In this document: positions 1-8,193 of the stretch, piece after piece
Numbering within the stretch: the first letter of the stretch is position 1
How the letters are laid out: every line of letters begins with the position of its first letter
Assembly (NCBI GenBank): GCA_003243195.1
Contig: QFQI01000012.1
Span: 16,834 to 80,833 of the forward strand
Length of the DNA: 64,000 bases
Source of the DNA: Sphingomonas taxi
Lineage (GTDB): Bacteria; Pseudomonadota; Alphaproteobacteria; Sphingomonadales; Sphingomonadaceae
Direction: 5' to 3'
Program-made: the position numbers and the translations under genes
The notes under the pieces: generated by a model
What the model saw: the letters and a program-made list of their open reading frames with translations, nothing else
Databases searched by the model: none
Told to the model about the DNA's origin: nothing

Positions 1-1587
1 GGCTGGGAACCGCTCGACCTGTTCGACGTGCAGGGATTCGTGTGGGTGGCGCTCGAAGAGAAATGGGACGGCGAGGAGACGCCGCCCCCGACCGCTCCAG
101 TCGAGACGACCGAGACAGAGGTGTTGCAGGACGGCCCCTATTGGTTCGTCGGCGCATCCTATGGCCGCCGGGACGATCAGGTCGAACGGTTCCTGGCCGA
201 GGGTATCTGGGACATCGACAGTCCCAGCGACCGCAATCGCGAGCAGGTGCTGCGGATGCAGCCGGGCGAGCGGATCGCGATCAAGGCGACCTATGTCCGC
301 AAGAACGGCCTGCCGTTCGACGGACGCGGGCGATCGGTGTCGGTCATGTCGATCAAGGCGATCGGCACGATCACGGCCAATGCCGGTGATGGCGAGCGCG
401 TGTCCGTCGACTGGCAGGCCGGGTACAGCCCACGCGAATGGTACCACTACACTTATCAGCCGACGATCTGGGAGGTGTATCCGACCAACGAGATGGCGCA
501 GCGGCTGATCCGCTTCGCCTTCATGGACGAGCCGCAGGATTACGACTGGTTCCTGCGCAACATGTCGCACTGGGGCGGCCTGCCCGCCGAAGAAGCGCCC
601 GCGCCGGATCCCGTAAAGCGTTCGCCGCTCAACCTGATCCTCTACGGACCGCCGGGCACGGGCAAGACCTATCGCACGATGGCCGAGGCGGTACGGCTGT
701 GCCGCGGGCTGGCCGGGAACGACCCGGTGCTGACCGATATCGAGCGTCGGCAAGAGCTGCGCCAGGTCTATGAGGAACTGAAGGGCCAGGGGCAGATCGG
801 CTTCGTCACCTTCCACCAGAATTACGCCTATGAGGATTTCGTCGAGGGTCTGCGCCCGCAACCGTTGGCGGACGGGGTCGGCTTCACGCTCAAGGCCAAG
901 CCCGGCATCCTGCGGCAGATGGCCGAAGCAGCCGAGGCAAGCGCCGAGGAGCATGTCCTCGTCATCGACGAGATCAACCGCGCCAACATCTCCAAGGTGT
1001 TCGGCGAACTCATCACGCTGATCGAGCCGGACAAAAGGCTGGGCATGGAAGAGGGGATGCGGCTTACCTTGCCTTACAGCGAAGCGCGGTTCGGCGTGCC
1101 GGCGAACCTGCACATCATCGGCACGATGAACACCGCCGACCGCTCGATCGCGCTGCTCGATACCGCGCTGCGCCGCCGGTTCGAGTTTCGTGAGCTGATG
1201 CCGGATGCCAGCCTGCTCAAGCCGGTCGACGGCATCGACCTTGAAGGCCTGCTCGCCACGATCAACGAGCGGATCGAGTATCTGTTCGACCGCGAGCACC
1301 AGATCGGTCACGCCTATTTCATCCGCTGCGCGACCCGCGCTGACGTCGATGAGGTGATGCGCCACAAGGTCATCCCGATGCTCGCCGAATATTTCTACGA
1401 AGACTGGGCCAAGGTGGCGGCGGTGCTCGGCGATGGTGACGATGGTGAGAGTGACCGCGAAGGCCGCTTCATCGACCGCCGCCGGCTCAAGGCGCCCAAG
1501 GGGCTGGGCGGGGACGAGGATGCCGCGCCACGCTATCGGTGGCATGTGCGCGACACCTTCTCTTACGACGGTTTCGCTGCCGCGTGA
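1..1587 (+). CDS. mcrB: McrB-like GTPase subunit of a modified-DNA restriction system (5'-truncated by window edge)
   Basis: The frame is open to base 1, so the N-terminus lies outside the window. The visible part has two regions. First comes a module of about 150 residues beginning at GPYWFVGASYG. It looks like an EVE/PUA-type base reader, but that is inference. It is followed by an AAA+ domain. The Walker A is GPPGTGKT (near base 650). The Walker B and the following stretch read VIDEINRANISKVFGELI, and the sensor motif is GTMNTADRSI with LRRRFEF after it. Together these are the McrB GTPase signature. In McrBC, McrB binds modified cytosine and drives GTP-dependent translocation, and McrC cuts. 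The stop overlaps the mcrC start by 4 nt (GTGA), so the two are translationally coupled. Which modified base is recognised cannot be told from sequence. Confidence 0.9.
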   Translation, partial: GWEPLDLFDVQGFVWVALEEKWDGEETPPPTAPVETTETEVLQDGPYWFVGASYGRRDDQVERFLAEGIWDIDSPSDRNREQVLRMQPGERIAIKATYVRKNGLPFDGRGRSVSVMSIKAIGTITANAGDGERVSVDWQAGYSPREWYHYTYQPTIWEVYPTNEMAQRLIRFAFMDEPQDYDWFLRNMSHWGGLPAEEAPAPDPVKRSPLNLILYGPPGTGKTYRTMAEAVRLCRGLAGNDPVLTDIERRQELRQVYEELKGQGQIGFVTFHQNYAYEDFVEGLRPQPLADGVGFTLKAKPGILRQMAEAAEASAEEHVLVIDEINRANISKVFGELITLIEPDKRLGMEEGMRLTLPYSEARFGVPANLHIIGTMNTADRSIALLDTALRRRFEFRELMPDASLLKPVDGIDLEGLLATINERIEYLFDREHQIGHAYFIRCATRADVDEVMRHKVIPMLAEYFYEDWAKVAAVLGDGDDGESDREGRFIDRRRLKAPKGLGGDEDAAPRYRWHVRDTFSYDGFAAA

Positions 1588-2900
1588 TCCGCCGCACGAT
1601 CCTTGAATGGGAGACAATCCGCTACGGCGAAGCGGCCGACGAAATCCCGATGGCCGCCGCCGATCGGATCGCGGCGGTCGCGGCAGCTTCGCCGCTCGCC
1701 GACCGCGGTGGTGGTGGCGTTCTGGAGCATGGTCGCAAGGGGCTGCGCGCACGGGGAGTCGTCGGCGTCATCGCGACGCAGGGTTGTGCGCTTGAAATTC
1801 TGCCCAAGATCGACGTCGCCGGCGGGAGTGATGCCGAGACGACGGGTAACATCCGCCAGCGGGTCGTCCATATGCTGGCGGTCGCGCTCGACCTGAAGAT
1901 CGACGCGGGCCAGGTCACGGCGCTCGACTGGCAGCGCGAGACGTTGCTCGAAATCCTGATCCGGCTGTTCTCCGAGAAGCTGTTCGATGCCGTGCGGCAG
2001 GGAATGCCGCGCCGGTATGTCGAGCACGCGGACGACCTGCCGACGCTTCGCGGCCGGTTGAACGTGACGCGCCAATTCACCGCGTTGGCGGTCGAGCCGT
2101 CTCGGCTGGCGTGCCGCTTCGACGCGCTGACCCCTGACATCGCGCTCAATCGCATCATGAGGGCCGCAGTCGCGCGCCTGTCGCGGATCGCGCGCACGAC
2201 CGACAATCAGCGGCGATTGCGCGAACTGGCGTTCGCCTATGCCGATATCGCCGACGTCCCCATTTCGGCATTGCTTTGGGATGAAATTACGCTCGATCGT
2301 ACCAACGCCCGCTGGCGCGAGCTGCTCAATCTCGCACGCCTGCTGCTCGGCGAGCGCTTCCAGACCACCTCCGCCGGCGGCAGCGATGGCTTCTCGCTGC
2401 TGTTCGAGATGAACACGCTCTTCGAGGAATATGTCGCCCGAATGCTGAAGCGCGCGCTGGCCGACACTGACCTTCGCGTCGTCAGCCAGGGTGGGCGGCT
2501 CTATTGCCTCGAAGCCGATGACCGTCGGCAGGTTTTCCAGACTCGCCCGGATATCCTCGTCAAGCGCGATGACGTCGTCCTGCAGGTGATCGATACCAAG
2601 TGGAAGCGGATCGCCGCGCGGATCGACGATCCCAAACGCGGCGTGTCCCAAGCCGACGTCTATCAGATGATGGCCTATGGCCGACTCTATCGATGCGACA
2701 GGCTGACCATGCTCTATCCGCACCATCGTGAAGCGGGGTGTGACGAGGGGTTGATCGGCAATTATGCCGTCAATTCCAGCTCGGGCCGTCTTGACCTGTT
2801 CTCGGTCGACCTGGCGCTTAGCGACCGGATCAAGTCCCGTCTCGCTGCCATCTGTTCGCTGAGGGAGGCCGAGACCGACATCGTCGCCTCCGAAGGATAA
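1584..2900 (+). CDS. mcrC: McrC-like nuclease subunit
   Basis: This 438-residue protein is the partner of the upstream McrB. The N-terminal part (IRRTILEWETIRYGE, then GVVGVIATQGCALEILPKID) matches the beta-rich McrC domain. Near the C-terminus, RPDILV is followed by VLQVIDTKWK, a PD-(D/E)xK nuclease core with D and D-x-K as the likely catalytic residues. I chose the GTG at 1584, which overlaps the mcrB stop as GTGA. The frame is open to an ATG at 1539, but that would add 15 residues inside mcrB. The nuclease is expected to act only when complexed with the McrB ring on DNA carrying the modified base. The next gene starts shortly after in the same direction. Confidence 0.9.
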   Translation: MIRRTILEWETIRYGEAADEIPMAAADRIAAVAAASPLADRGGGGVLEHGRKGLRARGVVGVIATQGCALEILPKIDVAGGSDAETTGNIRQRVVHMLAVALDLKIDAGQVTALDWQRETLLEILIRLFSEKLFDAVRQGMPRRYVEHADDLPTLRGRLNVTRQFTALAVEPSRLACRFDALTPDIALNRIMRAAVARLSRIARTTDNQRRLRELAFAYADIADVPISALLWDEITLDRTNARWRELLNLARLLLGERFQTTSAGGSDGFSLLFEMNTLFEEYVARMLKRALADTDLRVVSQGGRLYCLEADDRRQVFQTRPDILVKRDDVVLQVIDTKWKRIAARIDDPKRGVSQADVYQMMAYGRLYRCDRLTMLYPHHREAGCDEGLIGNYAVNSSSGRLDLFSVDLALSDRIKSRLAAICSLREAETDIVASEG

Positions 2901-2954
2901 CGCGTCCCAACCGCCCTATTTTTGCCCGACGCAGGAAAAGTCGACGGGCAGAGA

Positions 2955-5216
2955 ATGGCGGGAAGCTCTCTCGAATCGGCATCCATAAGAGGAGGCAGGT
3001 TCAGTAAGGGTGGGGTGGCGCAAGAAATGAATTCTTCGAATTCGTCGCATCGGCCGAAGACCTCGCGTGCGCACCCCACCCCCTCTTTTCTCGTCATTCT
3101 GGACGACGGCACGAGGCACCGCGTCAGCGATCGTGAGCTCGCCAAGCAGATGAGCCAGGCGCGCACCGCGACGCTGAAGCGCCTGCGCCAATCCCGCGCC
3201 GAGGCCTTGACTGCCGTGGCCGACAAGATCGAATGCCAGCGTATCCGTCGCGACTTCGAACGCGCCGAGCGTGACCTCGACGCGGCTATCCGACGTTTCC
3301 ATAAGCGCGTGCGAGTGCAACCCGAACTGCGCCGTCGCGCGCCAGCCGCGAGGAAGAGGAAGTCGACCGTTGCCGGCACCGGCCATAGCGGGTTGGTGAT
3401 GAAGGCCCGGCCTCAGACGTCCAGCGCACTGGCGCGCCTGGACCGTGCGGGGCGCGAAGGCATGATGCTCCGTATCCGTTATGTCCGTGCGGGCGGACGG
3501 CATGCCGCGATCGGCTGCGTGGTGCGCCACTGGCGCTACATCGCGCGCGAGGCGGCCGTCACGCTCGACGCGGAGGGCAAGCCGATCCTCGCGGGAAATC
3601 TCGGCGATGCCACCGCAGGGCTCGACGACTTCATCGAGCAGGTCGCCGAGGGCCTCGCGGTGCAGGAGAAGGTGCTGCGGGCGATGCGCAAGAACGCCAA
3701 GCTCAGCTTTCGGATGGTCGGCGCCTTCCCCTACGGCTTGCCGGTCGCTGCCCGGCGCAAGGTCCTGCAGCGTGTCGGCGACGAGATTTTCGGCGTACGC
3801 GGACTGGGCTGGTCAGGGGCCGCGCACCATGCCGATCCAGGGGCCGATGTCGACAATCCGCACTTCCATCTCGATTATACCCTGCTGCCGATAGAGCGGC
3901 AGGCGGATGGCAGCTACATCGTCGCCAACGAACTGCGCACCGATCTCGACGGGCCGGAGGGGCTGCGCTTCATCCGGCATCAGGTCGCCCGGATCATGAC
4001 GGAGGTCGCCCGCGAGCACGGGCTGGATCGCACCTTCACCGCGCTGTCCTACCGGGAGCGCGGCATGGATCGGGAGGGCGGCGAGCATGTCGGGCAGGAG
4101 GGCACCGCTGCGCAACGCCAGGGTCACCATGTCGCTGCTGTCGCCCGCAACGAAGCCCGACGCCGGCGGGACGATGCCCGCGAACGGGCGCGAGCCGCGC
4201 GCGAGCGGATCGCCGCGCTGGAACAGCTGAAGCGGGCGATCGAGGAGGAAGCCGCGCGGATGCCGCTATTGCCGGTGCCGCCCGAAATCGTTGTGACGGA
4301 GGCGACGTCGCTTCCAATTGGGCGCGCCTTGCCCGATCTCGCGATGCCGATGAAAGTCGGCCCCGTACCGCACATCGCGATACCCGAAAGCGTGTCGACG
4401 CTGCCGCCCGACGCCCCGCATATCCGTGCGGTGCCGCAGATCGCTTTCGATACGCCCCCGGGATCGCTGCCGCCGATTCCGCCGGTGCCATCTCTGATAG
4501 CGTTGCCGGCTGCCATCTCGCCGGGCAGAACCGTGCCGATCCTTTCGAGCATCGGGGTTTCCGCGCCCGGAGTGCCAGAACCCCAGACGCTAACGAGTAT
4601 CGGCAAGGCATCGCCGATCCTGCGACGATTGGCCCCGTTGCACGACATCGGATCGTCCACACCGACGTCTGACGCGCTGCCGAGCCTGACGAAACTCGGT
4701 AAGAATGCACCCGCGATCGCCGTAGTCCCGCTAATCTACCGCATCGGCACCGCCGTGCCGAACATGCCGCGCCCCCGGTTCGCGCTATGGGATCTGGGGC
4801 CAGACCTCAACTGTGACGCCGACGACGACGCGACCGAAAAGGATCTGCGAGCCGCGGTCGAGCGCGAAACCGCCCGACGCCAGGAGGTGGCGTCCGCCAA
4901 AGTGCGCGATCCGTTCGGCGGCATGCCGGAATCGCGGCCTCACCCGGAATTCGAGGAACTGCTGTCGCTCTTGCAAAAGCAGCCGCATCTGCTCTCGATT
5001 CACGAGGGGCAGATGTTTCCCGACGACGCTCTCCCACTACGCCTTCGAAAGGCGCTGCATGACTATGCCCTAAATCCCCGCGCACGTGCAGCAATGGTGA
5101 ATGCCGTCAAGAAAGCTGAGAAAGGGTCGGCCGGGAAAGAGCCCGCACATTCAATGGCATCCAATGCGGCTCGTGCGGCAACCGCACAGGCTGCAAAAGA
5201 TGGATCGCAGCGGTGA
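2955..5216 (+). CDS. MobA/MobL-like HUH relaxase domain protein with proline-rich repeat tail
   Basis: The middle of this protein (about 750 residues) resembles MobA/MobL mobilisation relaxases. A LSFRMVGAFPYGLPV segment is followed by the metal-binding motif NPHFHLDYTLL (HxH). Further on, YRERGMDREGGEHVGQEG matches the usual G-I/M-D....HxG block. A tyrosine in HWRYIARE is the candidate nicking residue. The N-terminus is basic and coiled-coil-like, and a second basic helix (NEARRRRDDARERARAARE) follows the core. The tail is proline-rich with 16-residue repeats and then a charged C-terminal region. Relaxases nick at oriT to start conjugative transfer. Here no oriT, type IV coupling protein or secretion genes are visible, so transfer is inference. 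The start is uncertain: TTG 2922, ATG 2955, GTG 3015 and ATG 3027 are all in frame and none has a convincing ribosome-binding site. Confidence 0.7.
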   Translation: MAGSSLESASIRGGRFSKGGVAQEMNSSNSSHRPKTSRAHPTPSFLVILDDGTRHRVSDRELAKQMSQARTATLKRLRQSRAEALTAVADKIECQRIRRDFERAERDLDAAIRRFHKRVRVQPELRRRAPAARKRKSTVAGTGHSGLVMKARPQTSSALARLDRAGREGMMLRIRYVRAGGRHAAIGCVVRHWRYIAREAAVTLDAEGKPILAGNLGDATAGLDDFIEQVAEGLAVQEKVLRAMRKNAKLSFRMVGAFPYGLPVAARRKVLQRVGDEIFGVRGLGWSGAAHHADPGADVDNPHFHLDYTLLPIERQADGSYIVANELRTDLDGPEGLRFIRHQVARIMTEVAREHGLDRTFTALSYRERGMDREGGEHVGQEGTAAQRQGHHVAAVARNEARRRRDDARERARAARERIAALEQLKRAIEEEAARMPLLPVPPEIVVTEATSLPIGRALPDLAMPMKVGPVPHIAIPESVSTLPPDAPHIRAVPQIAFDTPPGSLPPIPPVPSLIALPAAISPGRTVPILSSIGVSAPGVPEPQTLTSIGKASPILRRLAPLHDIGSSTPTSDALPSLTKLGKNAPAIAVVPLIYRIGTAVPNMPRPRFALWDLGPDLNCDADDDATEKDLRAAVERETARRQEVASAKVRDPFGGMPESRPHPEFEELLSLLQKQPHLLSIHEGQMFPDDALPLRLRKALHDYALNPRARAAMVNAVKKAEKGSAGKEPAHSMASNAARAATAQAAKDGSQR
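4542..4781 (+). repeat. Five tandem 16-residue repeats in the relaxase-like protein
   Basis: Translation gives five consecutive units of exactly 16 residues: LSSIGVSAPGVPEPQT, LTSIGKASPILRRLAP, LHDIGSSTPTSDALPS, LTKLGKNAPAIAVVPL and IYRIGTAVPNMPRPRF. The consensus is h-x-x-I/L-G-x-x-x-P followed by seven variable residues. The units are conserved in pattern but diverged in DNA, so this is an old protein repeat and not a recent duplication. Weaker units of similar spacing (IAIP..., IRAVP..., LIALP...) occur upstream from about base 4360. The function is unknown. Confidence 0.8.
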
Positions 5217-5250
5217 GCGAGGGCGCGGGGAGGCGACCGCGTTGCTGCAA

Positions 5251-8193
5251 TCAATCGTCGACCAGCCGCACCAATATCTCTTCAGCTGAAACAGCTTTCA
5301 CATACTCGACGCCAAGCGCCTTGAAGTGCGCCTCGCCACACCGAATCTTCGCTTCTTCATCATCGCGGAGCGTGGTGAAATCGCTCTTCGATTCCGAGAT
5401 AAGGTGCATTTTCGATGCGGCGGAAGTGACCGCCCAGTCAGGATTGTAGCGCCCCAAGGGGGTGTCGATCTTGAAGTCAGGCGGGAGCTTAGTGAATACG
5501 GCAACCGGCTCGGCCCGGTCCAGCGTCTCGGCGATCGGCCGCTCGATCGTCTTCGAGTCAACACGGACGAAGGTCATGGGACCGCGATCGACGGGTACGA
5601 GATCGTCAACATCCGCCTCGAACGGCGCGAACAGCGTCTGGTCGAAGTGCTCGCCCGTTTTTTCGTAGGTGATGCCCTGTGTGAGCACGTCACGTCGCGC
5701 TAGCGCGATCGCCTTGTGCGCCAGCTCGACGAACGCCGACGGATTGTTCTTGGCCCAGTCCAGACGGTCCGACTGGATCAGGATTTGCGCGACGATCTTC
5801 CGCGGCAGGTTGGTCCTGCCCGCCAGCTCCGACAGGATGTCGGGCATGGGACCGGCGAAGCCGCCGATGTGGCGCGGTGCCGCGATCGTGCCCTTCTTCG
5901 TGTCCACGCCGTCCCGTGCGATGATAAGCTCCGCGCTGGCCCAGGTGACGCGAGCCGTCGCCGGATCCGGCATTTTCTGTAGATACTCGACAGCGCGCGC
6001 GGTCAGATCCTCGTCAGTGAAGGCGAGCCGGTAGCGGGTGCGCGCCGACACCTTGGCCCAGAGCTCACGGAATTCGTCGGATGCGATCAGTTCCTCGCGC
6101 CGCTCCACGCGCACCTTGCTCTCGGTGTCGTGGATCAGCTTGGCGGTGAGCCGCTCCGCCAACGCGGCGACCGCGATACGCGCCTCGGGCCGGAGCGTCG
6201 GGGGCAAGGGCACCGCTTTGGCCGCGACCGCTTCGCGCATGGCGTCCGTGACCCGCCCGAGCGCGTCGACCAGGCCGGCCTGTTCCCAACCGGTGAACAC
6301 AGCGCGCGCCTCCTCGACGCCAAGCACCTGCGGCTCGTTAGCGCCAGCGACGGGATAGTAGAGCTTGGCGAGCACTTCCACGCTGGCGCGCCCGAATGGG
6401 CGCTTGGTTTCCTTCTCCAGCTCGGTCTGCAGCTCGTCGGCGAAGGTGGCATAGTCGGTGTCGGCGATCACCGTCAGGCGGGCGATCCCCTCATCTCGGC
6501 GGCGAAGACCATGATCGTCGACCGGCAAGCGCAGGCCACGGCCGATCGACTGGCGGCGCGAGCGCTCGCTGCCCATCTCGCGCAGCGCGCAGATCTGGAA
6601 GACGTTGGGATTGTCCCACCCTTCGCGCAACGCTGAATGGCTGAACAGGAAGCGGAGCGGCACCGACTCGTCCAGCAGCTTCTCCTTGTCGCGCATGATC
6701 AAGTCGAAGGTGCGCTCTTCAACCTTGTCATCGGCGGTGCTGCGGGCGAACTCCTTGTCCTCGAACGGGGTGACGGAATGCTTGTCCTGGCTGAAATAGC
6801 CGCCATGCGCCGCTTCCGGGTCCGCGGGCGTGGTGACGAACAGCGTCTTGAACTCCGGACGGGCGGCGAGCTTGCGGTACTCGCGTTCAAAGACGAGGGC
6901 GAGCGGGCCCTTCTTCGGTCCTTCATCGGTATAAACGCGGTAATCCGCGACCGAGGGCACGAAGAACAGCGACAGGGTCTTGATGCCGAGCGGGCGGTTG
7001 CGCAGCTCGGTGCGGAAATGGTGCTCAATGGTGCGCGCGATCATCGCGGCGGCGAGGCTGTCGCCGGTGTCGTCTCCATGCACCTCACCGCGCGCCATCG
7101 TGCGAATGTCGCCCGGCAGCATCAACTGCATCGTCTTCGCACCGGCATCGAGGTGGCCGACCTCCAGCCCGGCGTAGATGGAGCGGCCGCCGGAAAGCTC
7201 CTCCAGCGTCTGGCCGTCATAAGCCCAGACCTGCTCGCGCTTCGGCCCGGCGGCATATTGCCGATCGATCTCGATCCGCGCACGCGGGGCATCGCCCCTG
7301 CGGGCCTCCACATCGACCAAGCGGACAAAGGGGCTGTTCGTTGCGTCACGGATGCTCGCCCCATCGACCCAGATCCGCTTGACGAGGCCGAGCTGGAAGG
7401 CGTCGAACGCGTCCAGCCGATACAGCGTGTGGACCACGTTCACCGGCGTCGCCGTATACTTAAACATGGCGAGTGGGTTCATCGCGGCGAGCGCCTTGCG
7501 GCCCGCGCCCTTCAACCCGCCCTCGACCGATTGCGGCTCGTCCACGATCAGGATCGGCCGGGTCTTCGCCACCCATTCGGCGGCCGCCTGGTCGCCCAGG
7601 GCCTCCTGGTTGGGGTCGTAGAAGACGTTGTTCGCGCTGTTGATCGACTGGATGGTGACGATCATCACCTGGATGTCGGCGGCGGTGGCGAACTCGCGGA
7701 CCCGGCCGAGCTTGTTCCGGTCATAGACGAAGTCCTTCAGCCGCACGCCATCGAATTGGCTGGCGAAGTGCTCGCGAGTTTGTTCGATCGACTTCTTCAC
7801 GCCCTCGCGGATTGCGACCGAGGGCACGACAATCACGAACTTGGTGAAACCGTGGCGCCGGTTCAGCTCGATGATTGTGCGGAGGTAGACGTAGGTCTTG
7901 CCGGTGCCGGTCTCCATCTCGATCGTGAAATCGGCCCCGCCGAACGCCTCGTCGGGCTCCAGCGCATTCGCCTGCTGCACCGTCTGGACGTGCGGGAGCC
8001 AGTCGTCGCCCTCCAGCGAGCAGATATTGCCGATGCCGACACCCTTCTCCGCCAGCTCCATCTGCCCGGCAATCTCGAGCGGCGCGACGGTGAAGGTTGC
8101 CTGCGAACCCGCGGTCGCGTCGCCGAAAACGTCCAGCGCAGCGTCGATCGCGGCGCGCTGGTGCGGCAGGTCATTTTCGAAGACGAACCTCAT
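5251..8193 (-). CDS. Type III-like restriction subunit Res (DEAD/DEAH helicase with C-terminal nuclease)
   Basis: This 980-residue protein pairs with the methyltransferase directly upstream. It has helicase superfamily 2 motifs. Walker A METGTGKT lies at about residues 93-100, motif II as DEPQ at 218-221, the SAT-like motif as YTATPVN, and motif VI as RRQSIGRGLRLPV. The C-terminus carries YNPDWAV (PD at 918-919) and ISESK (ESK at 934-936), a PD-(D/E)xK nuclease site. In type III systems the Res subunit uses ATP to communicate between two unmethylated sites and cuts near one. The ATG overlaps the mod stop by one base (TGATG), so the two are coupled. The gene is convergent with the relaxase-like gene, whose stop is 34 bp away. 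Confidence 0.92.
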   Translation of the reverse strand: MRFVFENDLPHQRAAIDAALDVFGDATAGSQATFTVAPLEIAGQMELAEKGVGIGNICSLEGDDWLPHVQTVQQANALEPDEAFGGADFTIEMETGTGKTYVYLRTIIELNRRHGFTKFVIVVPSVAIREGVKKSIEQTREHFASQFDGVRLKDFVYDRNKLGRVREFATAADIQVMIVTIQSINSANNVFYDPNQEALGDQAAAEWVAKTRPILIVDEPQSVEGGLKGAGRKALAAMNPLAMFKYTATPVNVVHTLYRLDAFDAFQLGLVKRIWVDGASIRDATNSPFVRLVDVEARRGDAPRARIEIDRQYAAGPKREQVWAYDGQTLEELSGGRSIYAGLEVGHLDAGAKTMQLMLPGDIRTMARGEVHGDDTGDSLAAAMIARTIEHHFRTELRNRPLGIKTLSLFFVPSVADYRVYTDEGPKKGPLALVFEREYRKLAARPEFKTLFVTTPADPEAAHGGYFSQDKHSVTPFEDKEFARSTADDKVEERTFDLIMRDKEKLLDESVPLRFLFSHSALREGWDNPNVFQICALREMGSERSRRQSIGRGLRLPVDDHGLRRRDEGIARLTVIADTDYATFADELQTELEKETKRPFGRASVEVLAKLYYPVAGANEPQVLGVEEARAVFTGWEQAGLVDALGRVTDAMREAVAAKAVPLPPTLRPEARIAVAALAERLTAKLIHDTESKVRVERREELIASDEFRELWAKVSARTRYRLAFTDEDLTARAVEYLQKMPDPATARVTWASAELIIARDGVDTKKGTIAAPRHIGGFAGPMPDILSELAGRTNLPRKIVAQILIQSDRLDWAKNNPSAFVELAHKAIALARRDVLTQGITYEKTGEHFDQTLFAPFEADVDDLVPVDRGPMTFVRVDSKTIERPIAETLDRAEPVAVFTKLPPDFKIDTPLGRYNPDWAVTSAASKMHLISESKSDFTTLRDDEEAKIRCGEAHFKALGVEYVKAVSAEEILVRLVDD

